A stretch of DNA of 64,000 nucleotides from Streptomyces sp. NBC_01306 (GCF_026340465.1 NZ_JAPEPC010000001.1:2297501-2361500); one strand, 5' to 3'. Positions 25,004 to 34,617 are shown, counted from the first letter of the stretch. The notes: generated by a model not told the origin, from the sequence alone. Made by a program: numbers and translations.

Positions 25004-27028
25004 CTACACGTCCTGCTGCGCACCGCCCAACTGCTCGGCCAGCACGGCCGGATCGGGAGTCGGCGCGCTACAGGTGAAGTTCCGGCAGACATACGCGGCG
25101 GCGCGCCCGTCGATCAGCGGCCGGTCCACAAGCAGCGGGAACTCGTCACTGCCGCTCTCCCCCGCGGCGACCACCGCGCCCGGGGCGGTGGCCAAGAGCG
25201 CGGTGCGGTGCAGGGCCGACGTACCGGCGTCACCCGCGGGTCCCACGACCGCCACCTCGCGCGGCCCGTCGAGGGCGGCTTCCGCCACCGCCAGCCCCCA
25301 GCCGATGAAGCGCGGCGCACGCGGGCCGAGCGCCTTCACCACACCGAGCGCCCGTTCGGCGGCGCTGCGATGGGCCTCGGAGCCGGTGTGCGCGGCGTAC
25401 GAGAGCAGCGCTCCGGCGGCGGCGGTCCAGCCCGAAGGGGTCGCGGTGTCCGTCGGGTCCTGGGGACGGCGGATCAGCGGCTCGGCGTCGTGCGCGGTGT
25501 CGTAGAGCGTGCCGTCCGCACCGGTGAACTGGTCGAGTACGAGATCGAGCAGGAACCCGGCGAACTCCAGCCAGACCCCTTCCCCGGTGACCCCGGCCAG
25601 CGCGAGGAACCCCTCGGCGACATCGGCGTAGTCCTCAAGGACACCGGAGTTGGCGCCGGCCCGGCCGTCCCTGGACGTACGGGAGAGCCGGGCGCCCTCG
25701 TCCATGTGCAGCCGCACCAGCAGGTCGGCGGCCTCGGTGGCGCGCTCGACCAGGTCGGGGCGGTCGAAGTAGGCACCGGCCTCCGCGAGGGCCGCGACGG
25801 CCAGGCCGTTCCACGCCGCGACGACCTTGTCGTCCCTGCCCGGCCGGGCCCGCAGGCTCCGGGCGGCGAGCAGCCGTTCGCGCAGTTCAGCGGGTACGTC
25901 GTCGCCGGGCAGCTGGAGGACGGATGCGCCCTCCTCGAAGGTCCCCTCCTCGGTGACCCCGTACAGCTGCGCGGCCCGCTCGCCGTCCTGCTCGCCCAGC
26001 ACCTCGCGCAGCTGGGCCGGGGTCCAGACGTAGTAGGCGCCCTCGACGTGCCGGCCGTCCGCGTCCTCGCTGTCGGCGTCCAGCGCGGAGGCGAACCCGC
26101 CCTCGGGGGTGCGCAGTTCGGTGGCGATGAAGTCGGCGGTCTCAAGCGCCACCCGGCGCGCCAGATCCGATCCGGTGGCCCGCCAGAGGTGCGCGTACAC
26201 CCGGCAGAGCAGGGCGTTGTCGTAGAGCATCTTCTCGAAGTGGGGCACTCGCCACTCCCGGTCCACGGAGTACCGGGCGAACCCGCCACCGAGCTGGTCG
26301 TACATCCCGCCGCGTGCCATCGCCCCGCAGGTGTCGGCGGCCATCTGGAGGGCGCCGTCGGAGCCGGTACGTGCGTGGTGGCGCAGCAGGAACTCGACGG
26401 CCATGGACGGCGGGAACTTGGGCGCACCGCCGAACCCGGCGTTCTTGGCGTCGTATTCGCGGGTCAGCGCGAGCAGCGCCCGCGCGAGGTCGTCCGCGGC
26501 GGGAGGACCGGCCGCTTCGTGGGTGAGGGAGCGGCCGGCCAGATCCTCCACCACCTTGGCGGCGACCTCGTCCACCTCGCCGCGCCGGTCGGTCCAGGCA
26601 CCGGTGACGCCTTCGAGCACCTGCCGGAAGGAGGGGCTGCCGTGCCGGGGCGCGGGCGGGAAATACGTACCGAAGTAGAAGGGCTGGGCCTCGGCGTTGA
26701 GGAACACGGTCATGGGCCAGCCGCCCTGTCCGGTGGCGGCCTGGACGGCCTCCATATAGACGGCGTCGATGTCCGGGCGCTCCTCCCGGTCGACCTTGAC
26801 CGGGACGAAGTGCTCGTTGAGGTAAGCGGCGGTCGGCCCGTCCTCGAAGGACTCGTGCGCCATGACGTGGCACCAGTGGCAGGACGAGTACCCGACGCTG
26901 AGCAGCACCGGCACCCCGCGCCTGCGCGCCTCCTCGAAGGCCTCGGCCGACCAGGGCCACCAGTCGACCGGATTGTCGGCGTGCTGGAGAAGGTAGGGGG
27001 ACGTCTCGTGGGCCAGGCGATTCGGCAT
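25004..27028 (-). CDS. DUF255 thioredoxin-domain protein (YyaL/SSP411 family)
   Basis: 674 aa, ATG 27028. Residues 1-160 form a thioredoxin-like domain: the family opening [20 protein letters not shown], the Cys50-x-x-Cys53 pair ([10 protein letters not shown]), [12 protein letters not shown] and GGWPMTVFL with the cis-proline. The rest is an alpha/alpha-toroid like glycoside-hydrolase/epimerase proteins ([22 protein letters not shown]). The family is widespread and of uncertain role; redox or sugar-modifying functions have been proposed. It is a single gene, convergent with the hemolysin III gene. Confidence 0.9.
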   Translation of the reverse strand: MPNRLAHETSPYLLQHADNPVDWWPWSAEAFEEARRRGVPVLLSVGYSSCHWCHVMAHESFEDGPTAAYLNEHFVPVKVDREERPDIDAVYMEAVQAATGQGGWPMTVFLNAEAQPFYFGTYFPPAPRHGSPSFRQVLEGVTGAWTDRRGEVDEVAAKVVEDLAGRSLTHEAAGPPAADDLARALLALTREYDAKNAGFGGAPKFPPSMAVEFLLRHHARTGSDGALQMAADTCGAMARGGMYDQLGGGFARYSVDREWRVPHFEKMLYDNALLCRVYAHLWRATGSDLARRVALETADFIATELRTPEGGFASALDADSEDADGRHVEGAYYVWTPAQLREVLGEQDGERAAQLYGVTEEGTFEEGASVLQLPGDDVPAELRERLLAARSLRARPGRDDKVVAAWNGLAVAALAEAGAYFDRPDLVERATEAADLLVRLHMDEGARLSRTSRDGRAGANSGVLEDYADVAEGFLALAGVTGEGVWLEFAGFLLDLVLDQFTGADGTLYDTAHDAEPLIRRPQDPTDTATPSGWTAAAGALLSYAAHTGSEAHRSAAERALGVVKALGPRAPRFIGWGLAVAEAALDGPREVAVVGPAGDAGTSALHRTALLATAPGAVVAAGESGSDEFPLLVDRPLIDGRAAAYVCRNFTCSAPTPDPAVLAEQLGGAQQDV

Positions 27029-27099
27029 GGGGCCAACCCTCCCACGTCCCTCTCAGCAGCCCGGCGATTCAGGCCTCGGACAGCGAAAACGCCCGGCCG

Positions 27100-27845
27100 T
27101 CAGCGGGCGGTGCGCCGGCCTCGCAGACGCGCCAGCCTCGGCAGGACGGCGAGCAGCAACAGGCTGTAGTACTGCAGGACGGGTACGGCGAGCGCGATGG
27201 CGAAGGCGATGACCAGGGCGAGGACGTTGAGACAGCTCTCGGTGTACAGGTCCTCGGTCCTCCGGCGGGCCGCCTGGCCGTCTTCCTCCAGGAGTGCCGG
27301 GGTGGTTTTCAGGATCCTCAGCATCGCGAACCGGCAGACCATGCTGGTCAGGAGGGTCGAGTAGTAGAACGCCCCCACGAATCGGTCGCGGCCGAAGGCG
27401 CCGAGCATCTCCGTCGGCAGAGGAAGTACGACGACGGAGAGCAGCCACCCCATGTTCCACACCATCAGGGAGCGGGTGAACGTCGCGACCGATGAGAAGG
27501 TCCGGTGGTGCTCCCGCCAGATGTTCGCGATGACCGCGAAGCTGAGCAGGAAGCTCCAGATCTGGTCGAGGTGACCGGTGATCACCTCGCTGGCGCCCTC
27601 GTGGGCGGACGCGGCTTCCGGGACGAGGTCCACCAGCGGCAGGATCAGAGGGTGATGGAGATCGCGGTGACCGCGTCGGTGAAGAGCACCAGGCGCTCCC
27701 CCGAGACGCCCCCCTCGATCCTGTCCGGCGCGGGAACCGACGGCTCTGCCGGGTCGGCCCCAGCTGTCTCGGTCCCTGCCGTCTCGGTCCCTTCCTTCTC
27801 GGTCCCTTCCTTCTCGGTCCCGTCGATGACGCCACTGGCATCCAT
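27100..27845 (-). pseudogene. Frameshifted TMEM175-like (DUF1211) potassium-channel gene
   Basis: ATG 27845 (GGAAGG upstream) opens a repeat-rich N-tail and then the family's first helix, ERLVLFTDAVTAISITL, with the Phe-Thr-Asp filter motif; TGA at 27645-27647 then stops it. In the -1 frame the protein continues without loss (LILPLVDLVPEA, then WSFLLSFAVIANIWREHH, and further helices to the stop at 27100). Restoring one base near 27648 (CTCTG to CTCCTG) would give an uninterrupted protein of about 248 aa with six helices. No classic slippery heptamer is present, so a single-base deletion or a sequencing error is more likely than programmed frameshifting. TMEM175 proteins are K+ channels or leak channels. 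Confidence 0.8.
27766..27825. repeat. Four 15-bp tandem repeats in the TMEM175-like gene
   Basis: Units at 27766-27780, 27781-27795, 27796-27810 and 27811-27825 vary around (G/T)TCTCGGTCCC(T/G)(T/G)C(C/G). Read on the minus strand they give GTEKEGTEKEGTETAGTETAG in the cytosolic N-tail. The 15-bp length keeps the frame, so copy number could vary the tail without breaking the protein. Confidence 0.85.
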
Positions 27846-27909
27846 GTGTTTGCACCTTCCCTTTGTCGTGTCCGCCGCGCCTGCGGTCGCTCAGGGCTTG
27901 GGTCAAGTA

Positions 27910-28314
27910 CTAGACCAGTGGCCTGCGTTCGGGCCACCACCGCTGGACGGCCTCGACGGTTGTCGATGGGCTCACGTTGAAACAGAGCTTCGCACCGGGT
28001 GCCAGTTCATGGGTGGTGTCCACCAACACCTCGAAGAGCGGGGTCAGCGCCGGGTCCAGCCGGATGCCGGCGCCGATCACCACGATGTCGTAGTCCTTCC
28101 TGGACAGCGCGGCGCGGTAGACCGCCTCGGCCGTGCGGCCGTAATCGAGCGGGCAGACGTCGACCGCGAAGCCGAGTTCCTTGAGCCGGGCCCGCCCGGC
28201 GGCCACGCCGGCCCGGACCGCTTCGGCGTCGATCTCGGGGAACGCCGCCCGCGACGAGGGCGCGTCGTCCACCAGCGCGGGATCAAGCCCGACGATGAGC
28301 ATGGACGGGGACAT
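27910..28314 (-). CDS. Hypothetical Rossmann-like protein
   Basis: 134 aa, ATG 28314 with AGGAGG 9 nt upstream. It opens SMLIVGLDPALVDD, then CPLDYGRTAEAVYRAALS, DYDIVVIGAGIRLDP and ends with AKLCFNVSPSTTVEAVQRWW. The alternating beta-alpha pattern suggests a small Rossmann-like fold, but I know of no function. No membrane helix. It lies between the frameshifted channel gene and the divergent GAF-type gene, 101 nt from the latter. Confidence 0.7.
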   Translation of the reverse strand: MSPSMLIVGLDPALVDDAPSSRAAFPEIDAEAVRAGVAAGRARLKELGFAVDVCPLDYGRTAEAVYRAALSRKDYDIVVIGAGIRLDPALTPLFEVLVDTTHELAPGAKLCFNVSPSTTVEAVQRWWPERRPLV

Positions 28315-28415
28315 GCCGCGATACCTCCTGTGCCTTTGCCTTCCGCTTTCCGGACCGAGGGTAGCCACCAGGGCAACTGCCCGGCCCTCCCACACTTCTG
28401 GGTATCGTCCGGCCG

Positions 28416-29003
28416 GTGAGTTCCCCGGTTGCCCAGCGCGAGACCGTGCGTGACATCGAGGCGATCTGCCGTCTCGACCTCGGCTCCCGGGAGCTGCGAC
28501 GCCGGATCGCCGAGCGGCTGACGCGGCTCGTCCCGGCCAACTCCTACTGTTTCGGCACGATCGACCCCGCAACGTTGCTGATCACCGACGACGTGAGTGC
28601 CGGACTCACGCCGGCCGCGGCCGCAGCCGCCGCGCACAACGAGTACCTGGTGGACGACGTACTGAAGTTCGCGGCGCTCGCCCGCTCCGAGAGGCCCGCA
28701 GGCACGCTCGGTGCGGCCACCGGCGGTGACCCGGAGTCCAGCCACCGGTACCGGGCCGTGCTCCCGATGATCGACGCGCGGCACGAGCTGCGGGCGAGCT
28801 TCGTGGTGGACCGCCGGTGCTGGGGCGCCATCGCCCTGTTCGGCGGCGGTGGGCGGCCCGACTTCACCCCGGCCGACGTCGACGTGCTGCGGCGGCTGTC
28901 CGCCCCGGTGGCTGCGGCCCTGCGCCGGGCCGTCCACCGGGCACCCGCCGACGCCGCTCCCGGCCCGGCCGAGGTTCCGCTTGCCACGGCCCAACTCGTC
29001 TGA
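28416..29003 (+). CDS. GAF-domain protein, truncated LuxR-type regulator
   Basis: 195 aa, GTG 28416. It reads as the sensor half of a common Streptomyces LuxR regulator: RDIEAICRLDLGSRELRRRI, ANSYCFGTIDPATLLITDDV, HRYRAVLPMIDARHELRASF and CWGAIALFGGGG, a GAF-like domain. The family as I recall it has a further PAS-like part and a C-terminal LuxR helix-turn-helix; here the protein stops about 30 residues after the GAF domain and no such sequence follows before the TetR gene 51 nt on. So it is either a 3'-deleted remnant or a stand-alone sensor. Without DNA-binding it could only act through a partner. Confidence 0.7.
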   Translation: MSSPVAQRETVRDIEAICRLDLGSRELRRRIAERLTRLVPANSYCFGTIDPATLLITDDVSAGLTPAAAAAAAHNEYLVDDVLKFAALARSERPAGTLGAATGGDPESSHRYRAVLPMIDARHELRASFVVDRRCWGAIALFGGGGRPDFTPADVDVLRRLSAPVAAALRRAVHRAPADAAPGPAEVPLATAQLV

Positions 29004-29054
29004 ATCCTCCCGGTCACCGTGGACCTGGGAACCATCCGACCGGTTGGTCAGTAC

Positions 29055-29669
29055 TCAGTGCTCAGTGCCGCCGGCCAGGTCGTGGCCGGTGACGGCCCGT
29101 GCGTGGGCGTGCAGGGCGGTGATCACTTCGGCGCGGGTGCGGCGGCCGGCGAGAACCTCCATCTGATAGCCGTCCTCCATGGCGACGAAGTTGGCGGCGA
29201 CAAGGCGGGGCGGGTCCTGGAGGGCGAAGTGGCCCTGGGCCTGGCCCAGCACCAGGATGCCTGCGTAGACAGAGATCTGACGTTCGGTCAGTGCACTGTC
29301 CAGGGCCGCGGCCCTGGCATCGCGCAGGCAGCGCGGCCAGTACTCGTAGAGCAGCCGGGTCAGAGCGTCGTCGGGGCCGCTGGCGACGCCGTTGTCGATG
29401 CAGGAGCGGAGCTTCTCGCGGGCGTCCGTGAAGCGGTCGGCGGCCTGCTCGCGCTCCTGGCTGTACCGCTCGATGGCCCGCTGATAGGTCTCGTGAACCA
29501 GGGCGTCCAGATCGCCGTAGTAGAGCACCGCGGCAGGTGTGACGCCGGCTTCCTCGGCGATGTCGCGCAGGCGCAGACCGTCCAGCCCGCGCGTCAGCAA
29601 GGCGCGCTGCACCGCTGCGCCCAGCTCGGCACGGCGGGCTTCCTTCCCGCCGCCCTTCTTCGCCGCCAT
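29055..29669 (-). CDS. TetR-family regulator
   Basis: 204 aa, ATG 29669. The helix-turn-helix is in residues 12-58 (DGLRLRDIAEEAGVTPAAVLYY), the rest a helical ligand domain with the BetI-like C-terminal half. It lies divergent to an APC permease and a nitrilase gene, across a 129-nt gap with a promoter-overlapping inverted repeat. It most likely represses that transport/hydrolase unit until its substrate is present. The 5' ends face each other in the layout typical of local TetR control. Confidence 0.9.
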   Translation of the reverse strand: MAAKKGGGKEARRAELGAAVQRALLTRGLDGLRLRDIAEEAGVTPAAVLYYGDLDALVHETYQRAIERYSQEREQAADRFTDAREKLRSCIDNGVASGPDDALTRLLYEYWPRCLRDARAAALDSALTERQISVYAGILVLGQAQGHFALQDPPRLVAANFVAMEDGYQMEVLAGRRTRAEVITALHAHARAVTGHDLAGGTEH

Positions 29670-29728
29670 GGTGTCCCCTTTCCCCGGTCCTGATCTCTCG
29701 TCGAGTTTAACAAACATCGACGCAGGCC

Positions 29729-29767
29729 TTGACGGTTCTGGCACAGCACTCTTAAATCCAAATTTAA
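29729..29767 (+). promoter_or_regulatory. Promoter with operator over the -10, before the APC permease gene
   Basis: TTGACG (29729-29734), a 17-nt spacer and TTAAAT (29752-29757) make a near-consensus promoter pointing to the permease. The -10 is itself the left arm of an inverted repeat TTAAAT-CCAA-ATTTAA (29752-29767). A related TTTAACAAA lies at about 29706-29714, nearer the TetR start, and could mark a second site. Binding by the divergent TetR protein would cover the -10. Confidence 0.7.
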
Positions 29768-29798
29768 CAACAGCCGTGCCCGTGTCAGGAGCGCCACC

Positions 29799-31304
29799 GT
29801 GACGATGAACCCGACCGACACCGCCGAAGCAACCGGCAGCCCGCCCCCTTCCACCGGTAAAGGGCTGCGATCGGGCTCGGTCGGCCTGCTCGCGGCCGTC
29901 GCCCTCGGTCTGTCCTCGGTGGCCCCGGCGTACAGCATCGCCGTCACACTCGGCCTGGTCACCCTGGTCGTCGGACATCTCGCCCCGGCCGCACTGCTGC
30001 TGGGCTTCGTGCCGATCCTGCTCACCGCCTTCGCCTTCCGCGAACTCAACCGGCAGATGCCGGACTGCGGAACCACCTTCGTGTGGACCACCCGCGCCTT
30101 CGGCCCCCTGACCGGCTGGCTCACCGGCGGCTGGGTGGTGCAGATCGCCACCCTGATCGCGATGACGGCACTGTCCCAGGTCGGCGCCACCTACCTGCTC
30201 CAGGCGCTCGGCCTGCACGCGCTGGAGCAGAGCACCACCGCCGTGACCGCCACGGCCGTCCTGCTGCTGGCGGCCCTCACCGCTGTGGCCCGCAGGGGCC
30301 TGCAGATCGCCGCCCCGCTCCAGTACGTCCTGCTGGGACTGCAACTCACCGCCCTGTTCGGGTTCGGCGCCGCCGCCCTCCTGCGGCATCACGCCGCCAC
30401 CCCGTCCCTGGCCTGGCTCAACCCCCTGGCCTTCGGGGGCTTCGGACCCTGCGCCCAGGCGGTGCTGCTGTGCCTGTTCATCTACTGGGGATGGGACGCG
30501 CTGATCACCGTCAACGAGGAGACCAGCGACAGCGACCGCGTCCCCGGGCGGGCTGTGCTCGTCTCCACCTTCGTCCTGCTGGGCACCTATCTGTTCACCG
30601 CCTTCGCCGCGATCAGCTTCGCCGGCACCGCCCGCACCGGCAACGGACTGGGCAACCCCGCCAACGCCACCGACATCCTGGCCACCCTCGCCCCCTCCGT
30701 GCTCGGCACGGCCCTGACCAAGGCGGTCCAGCTCGCCGTCTGCCTCTCCGCCCTCTCCGCCCTGCTCACCAGCCTCATCAGCAGCTCACGGGCCACCTTG
30801 TCCATGGCCTCGCACGGCGCCCTGCCCGCCCCGTTCGCCCGTATCCACCCGCGCCATCGCACACCCGCCTTCGGAACCGTCTTCTTCGGCGCCACCACCG
30901 CGGCCCTGCTGGTCATGCTCCAGCTGCTCTCGGCGAGGTTCCTGGGCGATGCCATCCTCTCCGTCGGCCTGCTGATCGCCGGCTACTACGGCACCACGGC
31001 GCTGGCGTGCGTCTGGCACTTCCGCAAGCAGTTGCGCGACTCGCCGCGCGACCTGTTGATGAAGGGTCTCTTTCCGCTGCTGGGCGCCGTGATGATGCTG
31101 GCGGCCTTCGCCCGGAGCGCCCACGACATGTACGCGCCCACCTACGGCAGTACCTCCTTCCACGGCGTGGGCGGGGTCTTCCTGCTCGGAGCAGGCTCCA
31201 TCGCCCTGGGCGTGGCGGCCGTACTGATCGCCCGTTCCCGCTTCCCCCGCTTCTTCCGCGAAGGCCGCACCGCCGTCGCCCGGCTCACCATCACCGAGGA
31301 CTGA
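29799..31304 (+). CDS. APC-family amino acid/amine permease
   Basis: 501 aa, GTG 29799 with AGGAG 8 nt upstream; ATG 29805 is too far from the site. It has 12 predicted helices. The first carries the APC-type substrate motif VAPAYSIAVT, and helix 6 has the WGWDALITVNEE segment of transporters for amino acids, amines or ureides. It is the first gene of the unit with the nitrilase (9 nt apart) and probably imports its substrate. Control by the divergent TetR is likely. Confidence 0.88.
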   Translation: MTMNPTDTAEATGSPPPSTGKGLRSGSVGLLAAVALGLSSVAPAYSIAVTLGLVTLVVGHLAPAALLLGFVPILLTAFAFRELNRQMPDCGTTFVWTTRAFGPLTGWLTGGWVVQIATLIAMTALSQVGATYLLQALGLHALEQSTTAVTATAVLLLAALTAVARRGLQIAAPLQYVLLGLQLTALFGFGAAALLRHHAATPSLAWLNPLAFGGFGPCAQAVLLCLFIYWGWDALITVNEETSDSDRVPGRAVLVSTFVLLGTYLFTAFAAISFAGTARTGNGLGNPANATDILATLAPSVLGTALTKAVQLAVCLSALSALLTSLISSSRATLSMASHGALPAPFARIHPRHRTPAFGTVFFGATTAALLVMLQLLSARFLGDAILSVGLLIAGYYGTTALACVWHFRKQLRDSPRDLLMKGLFPLLGAVMMLAAFARSAHDMYAPTYGSTSFHGVGGVFLLGAGSIALGVAAVLIARSRFPRFFREGRTAVARLTITED

Positions 31305-31313
31305 CCAACTTCC

Positions 31314-32195
31314 ATGCGCACACTCGCCGTAGCAGCACTCCAGACCGCCCCCGTTCCCTACGACCTCGAAGCCACCTGGCTCCGTTTCGCCGACCAGGTC
31401 CGCACCACCCGTGACCTGTTCCCCCACGTCCAGCTGGTCACCGTTCCCGAACTGCACCTCGCCGCCGAAGGACCACTGCTGGGGCCGGCGCCCGACGACT
31501 GGATGGAACAGGCCGCCGTCACTATCCCCGGCCCGCTCACCGACCGGCTCCGCGCCCTCGCGGTGGAGACCGGACTGTGGCTCGTCCCCGGCAGCGTCTT
31601 CGAACGCGCCGAGGACGGCCGTATCCACAACACCGCGCTCGCGGTCTCTCCCCAGGGCGAGATCGCAGCCCGCTACCGCAAGGTCTTCCCCTGGCAGCCC
31701 TACGAGAAGGCGGCCCCCGGGACGGGTTTCACCGTCTTCGACATCCCCGGGGTCGGCCGGGTGGGTCTGGCCATCTGCTACGACGGCTCCTTTCCCGAGA
31801 CCGTGCGCCAACTCGCCTGGATGGGCGCCGAGATCGTCATCCAGCCCACGCTGACCACCACCCGGGACCGTGAGATGGAACTCGTCTGCGCACGCGCCAA
31901 CGCCTGGACGAACCAGCTGTACGTCCTCAACGTGAACGCCGCCGACCCGGCCGGCGTCGGCACCAGCGCGTTGGTCGACCCGGAGGGCATCGTCCGCCAG
32001 CAGGCCGGGAGCGGTGAGGAGATCCTCGTCGACGTCCTGGACCTGGACACGGTCACCCGGGTGCGCCGTTACGGTTCCGCCGGGATCAACCGCCCCTGGG
32101 CCCAGCTCGCGCGGTACGGATCGGCCATCGAACTTCCCATGTACGGCGGCACGTTCCACACTCCGCCCTGGCTGAACGACGAGAGCGCACAGTAG
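31314..32195 (+). CDS. Carbon-nitrogen hydrolase (nitrilase superfamily)
   Basis: 293 aa, ATG 31314, only 9 nt after the permease stop. The catalytic triad is Glu46 (VPELH), Lys123 (YRKVFPW) and Cys155 (ICYDGSFPE), as in amidases and nitrilases of this superfamily. It should hydrolyse an aliphatic amide, carbamoyl compound or nitrile brought in by the permease. The sequence resembles the broad aliphatic-amidase/formamidase-like branch, but the substrate is not readable. It is convergent with the arylsulfatase gene, 45 nt away, with no clear terminator between them. Confidence 0.9.
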   Translation: MRTLAVAALQTAPVPYDLEATWLRFADQVRTTRDLFPHVQLVTVPELHLAAEGPLLGPAPDDWMEQAAVTIPGPLTDRLRALAVETGLWLVPGSVFERAEDGRIHNTALAVSPQGEIAARYRKVFPWQPYEKAAPGTGFTVFDIPGVGRVGLAICYDGSFPETVRQLAWMGAEIVIQPTLTTTRDREMELVCARANAWTNQLYVLNVNAADPAGVGTSALVDPEGIVRQQAGSGEEILVDVLDLDTVTRVRRYGSAGINRPWAQLARYGSAIELPMYGGTFHTPPWLNDESAQ

Positions 32196-32240
32196 CCGCC
32201 CAGTACACCGCTCGTGCCGTCCGGATGTGGCCGGTTCCTG

Positions 32241-34577
32241 TCACTGGGTCGCTACTTCGATCCGCTGGGCCACCCCCGGGGGAATGGCCGGGCCGTCACC
32301 GTCGGCGGTGATGCGCACCCATTCGATCCGGCCGCTGAACCGGCCCTTCTCGGTCCGGTACTCGTCGGTCACCGGTGTTCCGAGGTCGATCCCCACATCC
32401 GTGGTGTCCGATGTGGGGTTCCGGAACGGCACGGTGCGGGCGATTCTGGCCTGCGCCACCTGCGCGCCGTCCACGGCCAGTGTGCCGGTCCCGCCCTTGC
32501 CGAATCCGCCCCCGTCGTAGTCGAACGTGAAGACCAGTTCGTGTCGACCGGGTGCGAGCGCGTAGTCGGCGCGCACGGAGAAGCGCTCGAATCCGAGCCA
32601 GTTGTGGCAGTACACCGGCACCCCGGCCGACAGGAACAGCGACCAGCCGCCGAAGCGCCCTCCTTGGGAGAGCACGACGCCGTCCGCACCGGAGTCCGGG
32701 AGGACGATCGACGCCCGGATCGAGTGCGACTTGTTCTTGATGTCGGGAACGCAGTTGTCGTTCAGCTGGCGCATCCCGGCATGCAGCTCGACGGTGCCGC
32801 GCCCGCCGTTGAGGTCGGGGCGGCCCGCCAGTTGAGCGATGAAGCGCTCCACGCGCCGGTCGTCGAGAGGCAGTACGGAGTTCTTCTCGGCCTCGGCGAG
32901 GAACAGCTGTTGCAGCTCTATGAGCTTCTCCGGCTGTTCACCGGCGATGTCGTGGGCCTGGCTCCAGTCGTCGGGAGCGTAGAGCTCCCAGCGATCGTCC
33001 CGGAACCCGGCCTCGGGAGCATGCTCCCCCGGAGCCAGGTGTTTGGTGCACGCGGACCATCCGTCGTGGTAGATGCCGCGGTTGCCGAACATCTCGAAGT
33101 ACTGGGTGGTGCGCCGCTCGTCCGCTCCGGGTTCGTCGAAGGTGTAGCACATGCTCACCCCGTCGATCCGCTGCTGCGGTGTGCCGTTGACGGTTTCGGG
33201 GATGGGGATGCCCGCTGCCTCCAGGATGGTCGGATAGACGTCGTTCACGTGGTGCCACTGGTGGCGTACTTCCCCGGCAGCGCTGACTCCGGCCGGCCAG
33301 TGGGCGACCAGGCCCACCCGTGTCCCTCCCCAGTGCGAGGCCACTTGTTTGAACCACTGGTACGGAGTGTTGGTCGCGTGCGCCCATCCGGTGGGGAAGT
33401 TGTTGTACGCGGTCGGGCCACCGGCCTCGTCCAGTCGCTGCACCATGTTCGCGGCAGGCTCACGTACGCCGTTGAGACTGGCGGTCTCGTTGAACGAGCC
33501 GTACGTTCCGCCGCCCCCGCTGGCTCCGTTGTCGCCCAGCAGATACAGGAAGATCGTGTTCTCCAGCGTGCCCGAGGCTTCCAGTGCGTCCACCAGGCGG
33601 CCGACCTGGTGGTCGGTGTGCTCGGCGAAGGCGGCATAGGTCTCCATCAGCCGTGCGGCCACTGCCTGTTCGTCGCCGTCCAGCTCGTCCCAGGCGGGAA
33701 TGTCATCGTGGCGCTGGGTCAGCACACAGTCATCGGGCACGACACCCGCTGCCCGCTGCCGTTCCAGGATGACTTCGCGTTCACGGTCCCAGCCCTGATC
33801 GAACCGGTTGCGGTACTTGTCGATCCACTCCTTGGGAGCGTGGTGGGGCGCGTGGGTGGCGCCGAAGGACAAGTACATGAAGAACGGTTTGGCGGGGGCC
33901 AGAGCATGCTGGGTGCGCATCCAGCCGATCGCCCGGTCGGTGATGTCGTCGCTCAGGTGGTAGTCGTCGGTGTCCGGCGGTTCGACCGGCTGGGTGCCGT
34001 CGAAGAGCAGGGGCTCCCAGTGGTTCATCTCGCCACCGAGGAAGCCGTAGAACCGTTCGAAGCCCTCTCCGGTCGGCCAGCGGTCGAACGGCCCGACCGG
34101 GCTGATCTCCCAGGGTGGCGTCTGGTGCATCTTCCCGAAGGCGCCGGTGGAGTATCCGTTGAGCCGCAGCACTTCCGCGAGGGTCGCGGCGGACTGCGGG
34201 CGTACGGCGGTGTATCCGGGGGTCGACGTGGCAAGGTTCGTCACCGTTCCCATGTTCACCGCATGGTGATTGCGCCCGGTCATCAGCGCCGCGCGGGTGG
34301 GAGAGCACAGCGCTGTGGTGTGGAAGCGGGTGTACTTCAGGCCGCCTGCGGCCAGACGCTCCGCCGTGGGCATCGCGCAGGGACCGCCGAACGCACTCGA
34401 CGCGCCGAACCCCATGTCGTCGATGAGTACCACGACCACGTTCGGGGCGCCGTCCGGCGGCCGGAGCCGGTCGAGCGGCGGGTAGGAGGTGTCCCTGATG
34501 TCGAGGGTGGCCGTCGTGGGCGGACGGGACTCCGGTATGGGCAGGGTCCGGCGTACGGTGTCGAAGGGGCGAGTCAT
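32241..34577 (-). CDS. Arylsulfatase with formylglycine motif
   Basis: 778 aa, ATG 34577. It is a type I sulfatase: Asp53/Asp54 metal (VVLIDDMGFG), Cys91 in the C-x-P-x-R motif (ALCSPTRAALMTGRNHH), which must be converted to formylglycine by a separate enzyme not in this window, and GDNGASGGG. The beta-rich last 180 residues resemble the C-part of large actinobacterial and mycobacterial arylsulfatases. There is no signal peptide, so it works in the cytosol on imported sulfate esters or sulfamates. It is last in the minus-strand block behind the amidase (40 nt). Confidence 0.93.
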   Translation of the reverse strand: MTRPFDTVRRTLPIPESRPPTTATLDIRDTSYPPLDRLRPPDGAPNVVVVLIDDMGFGASSAFGGPCAMPTAERLAAGGLKYTRFHTTALCSPTRAALMTGRNHHAVNMGTVTNLATSTPGYTAVRPQSAATLAEVLRLNGYSTGAFGKMHQTPPWEISPVGPFDRWPTGEGFERFYGFLGGEMNHWEPLLFDGTQPVEPPDTDDYHLSDDITDRAIGWMRTQHALAPAKPFFMYLSFGATHAPHHAPKEWIDKYRNRFDQGWDREREVILERQRAAGVVPDDCVLTQRHDDIPAWDELDGDEQAVAARLMETYAAFAEHTDHQVGRLVDALEASGTLENTIFLYLLGDNGASGGGGTYGSFNETASLNGVREPAANMVQRLDEAGGPTAYNNFPTGWAHATNTPYQWFKQVASHWGGTRVGLVAHWPAGVSAAGEVRHQWHHVNDVYPTILEAAGIPIPETVNGTPQQRIDGVSMCYTFDEPGADERRTTQYFEMFGNRGIYHDGWSACTKHLAPGEHAPEAGFRDDRWELYAPDDWSQAHDIAGEQPEKLIELQQLFLAEAEKNSVLPLDDRRVERFIAQLAGRPDLNGGRGTVELHAGMRQLNDNCVPDIKNKSHSIRASIVLPDSGADGVVLSQGGRFGGWSLFLSAGVPVYCHNWLGFERFSVRADYALAPGRHELVFTFDYDGGGFGKGGTGTLAVDGAQVAQARIARTVPFRNPTSDTTDVGIDLGTPVTDEYRTEKGRFSGRIEWVRITADGDGPAIPPGVAQRIEVATQ

Positions 34578-34617
34578 GTACGGATCTCCTTGGTGAGCGA
34601 TTCCGGGTGCCTGGGGG

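Noticed and set aside
27640..27650. Programmed ribosomal frameshift in the channel gene
   Set aside because: No slippery heptamer (X XXY YYZ) or clear downstream stem was found; a lost base explains the shift more simply.
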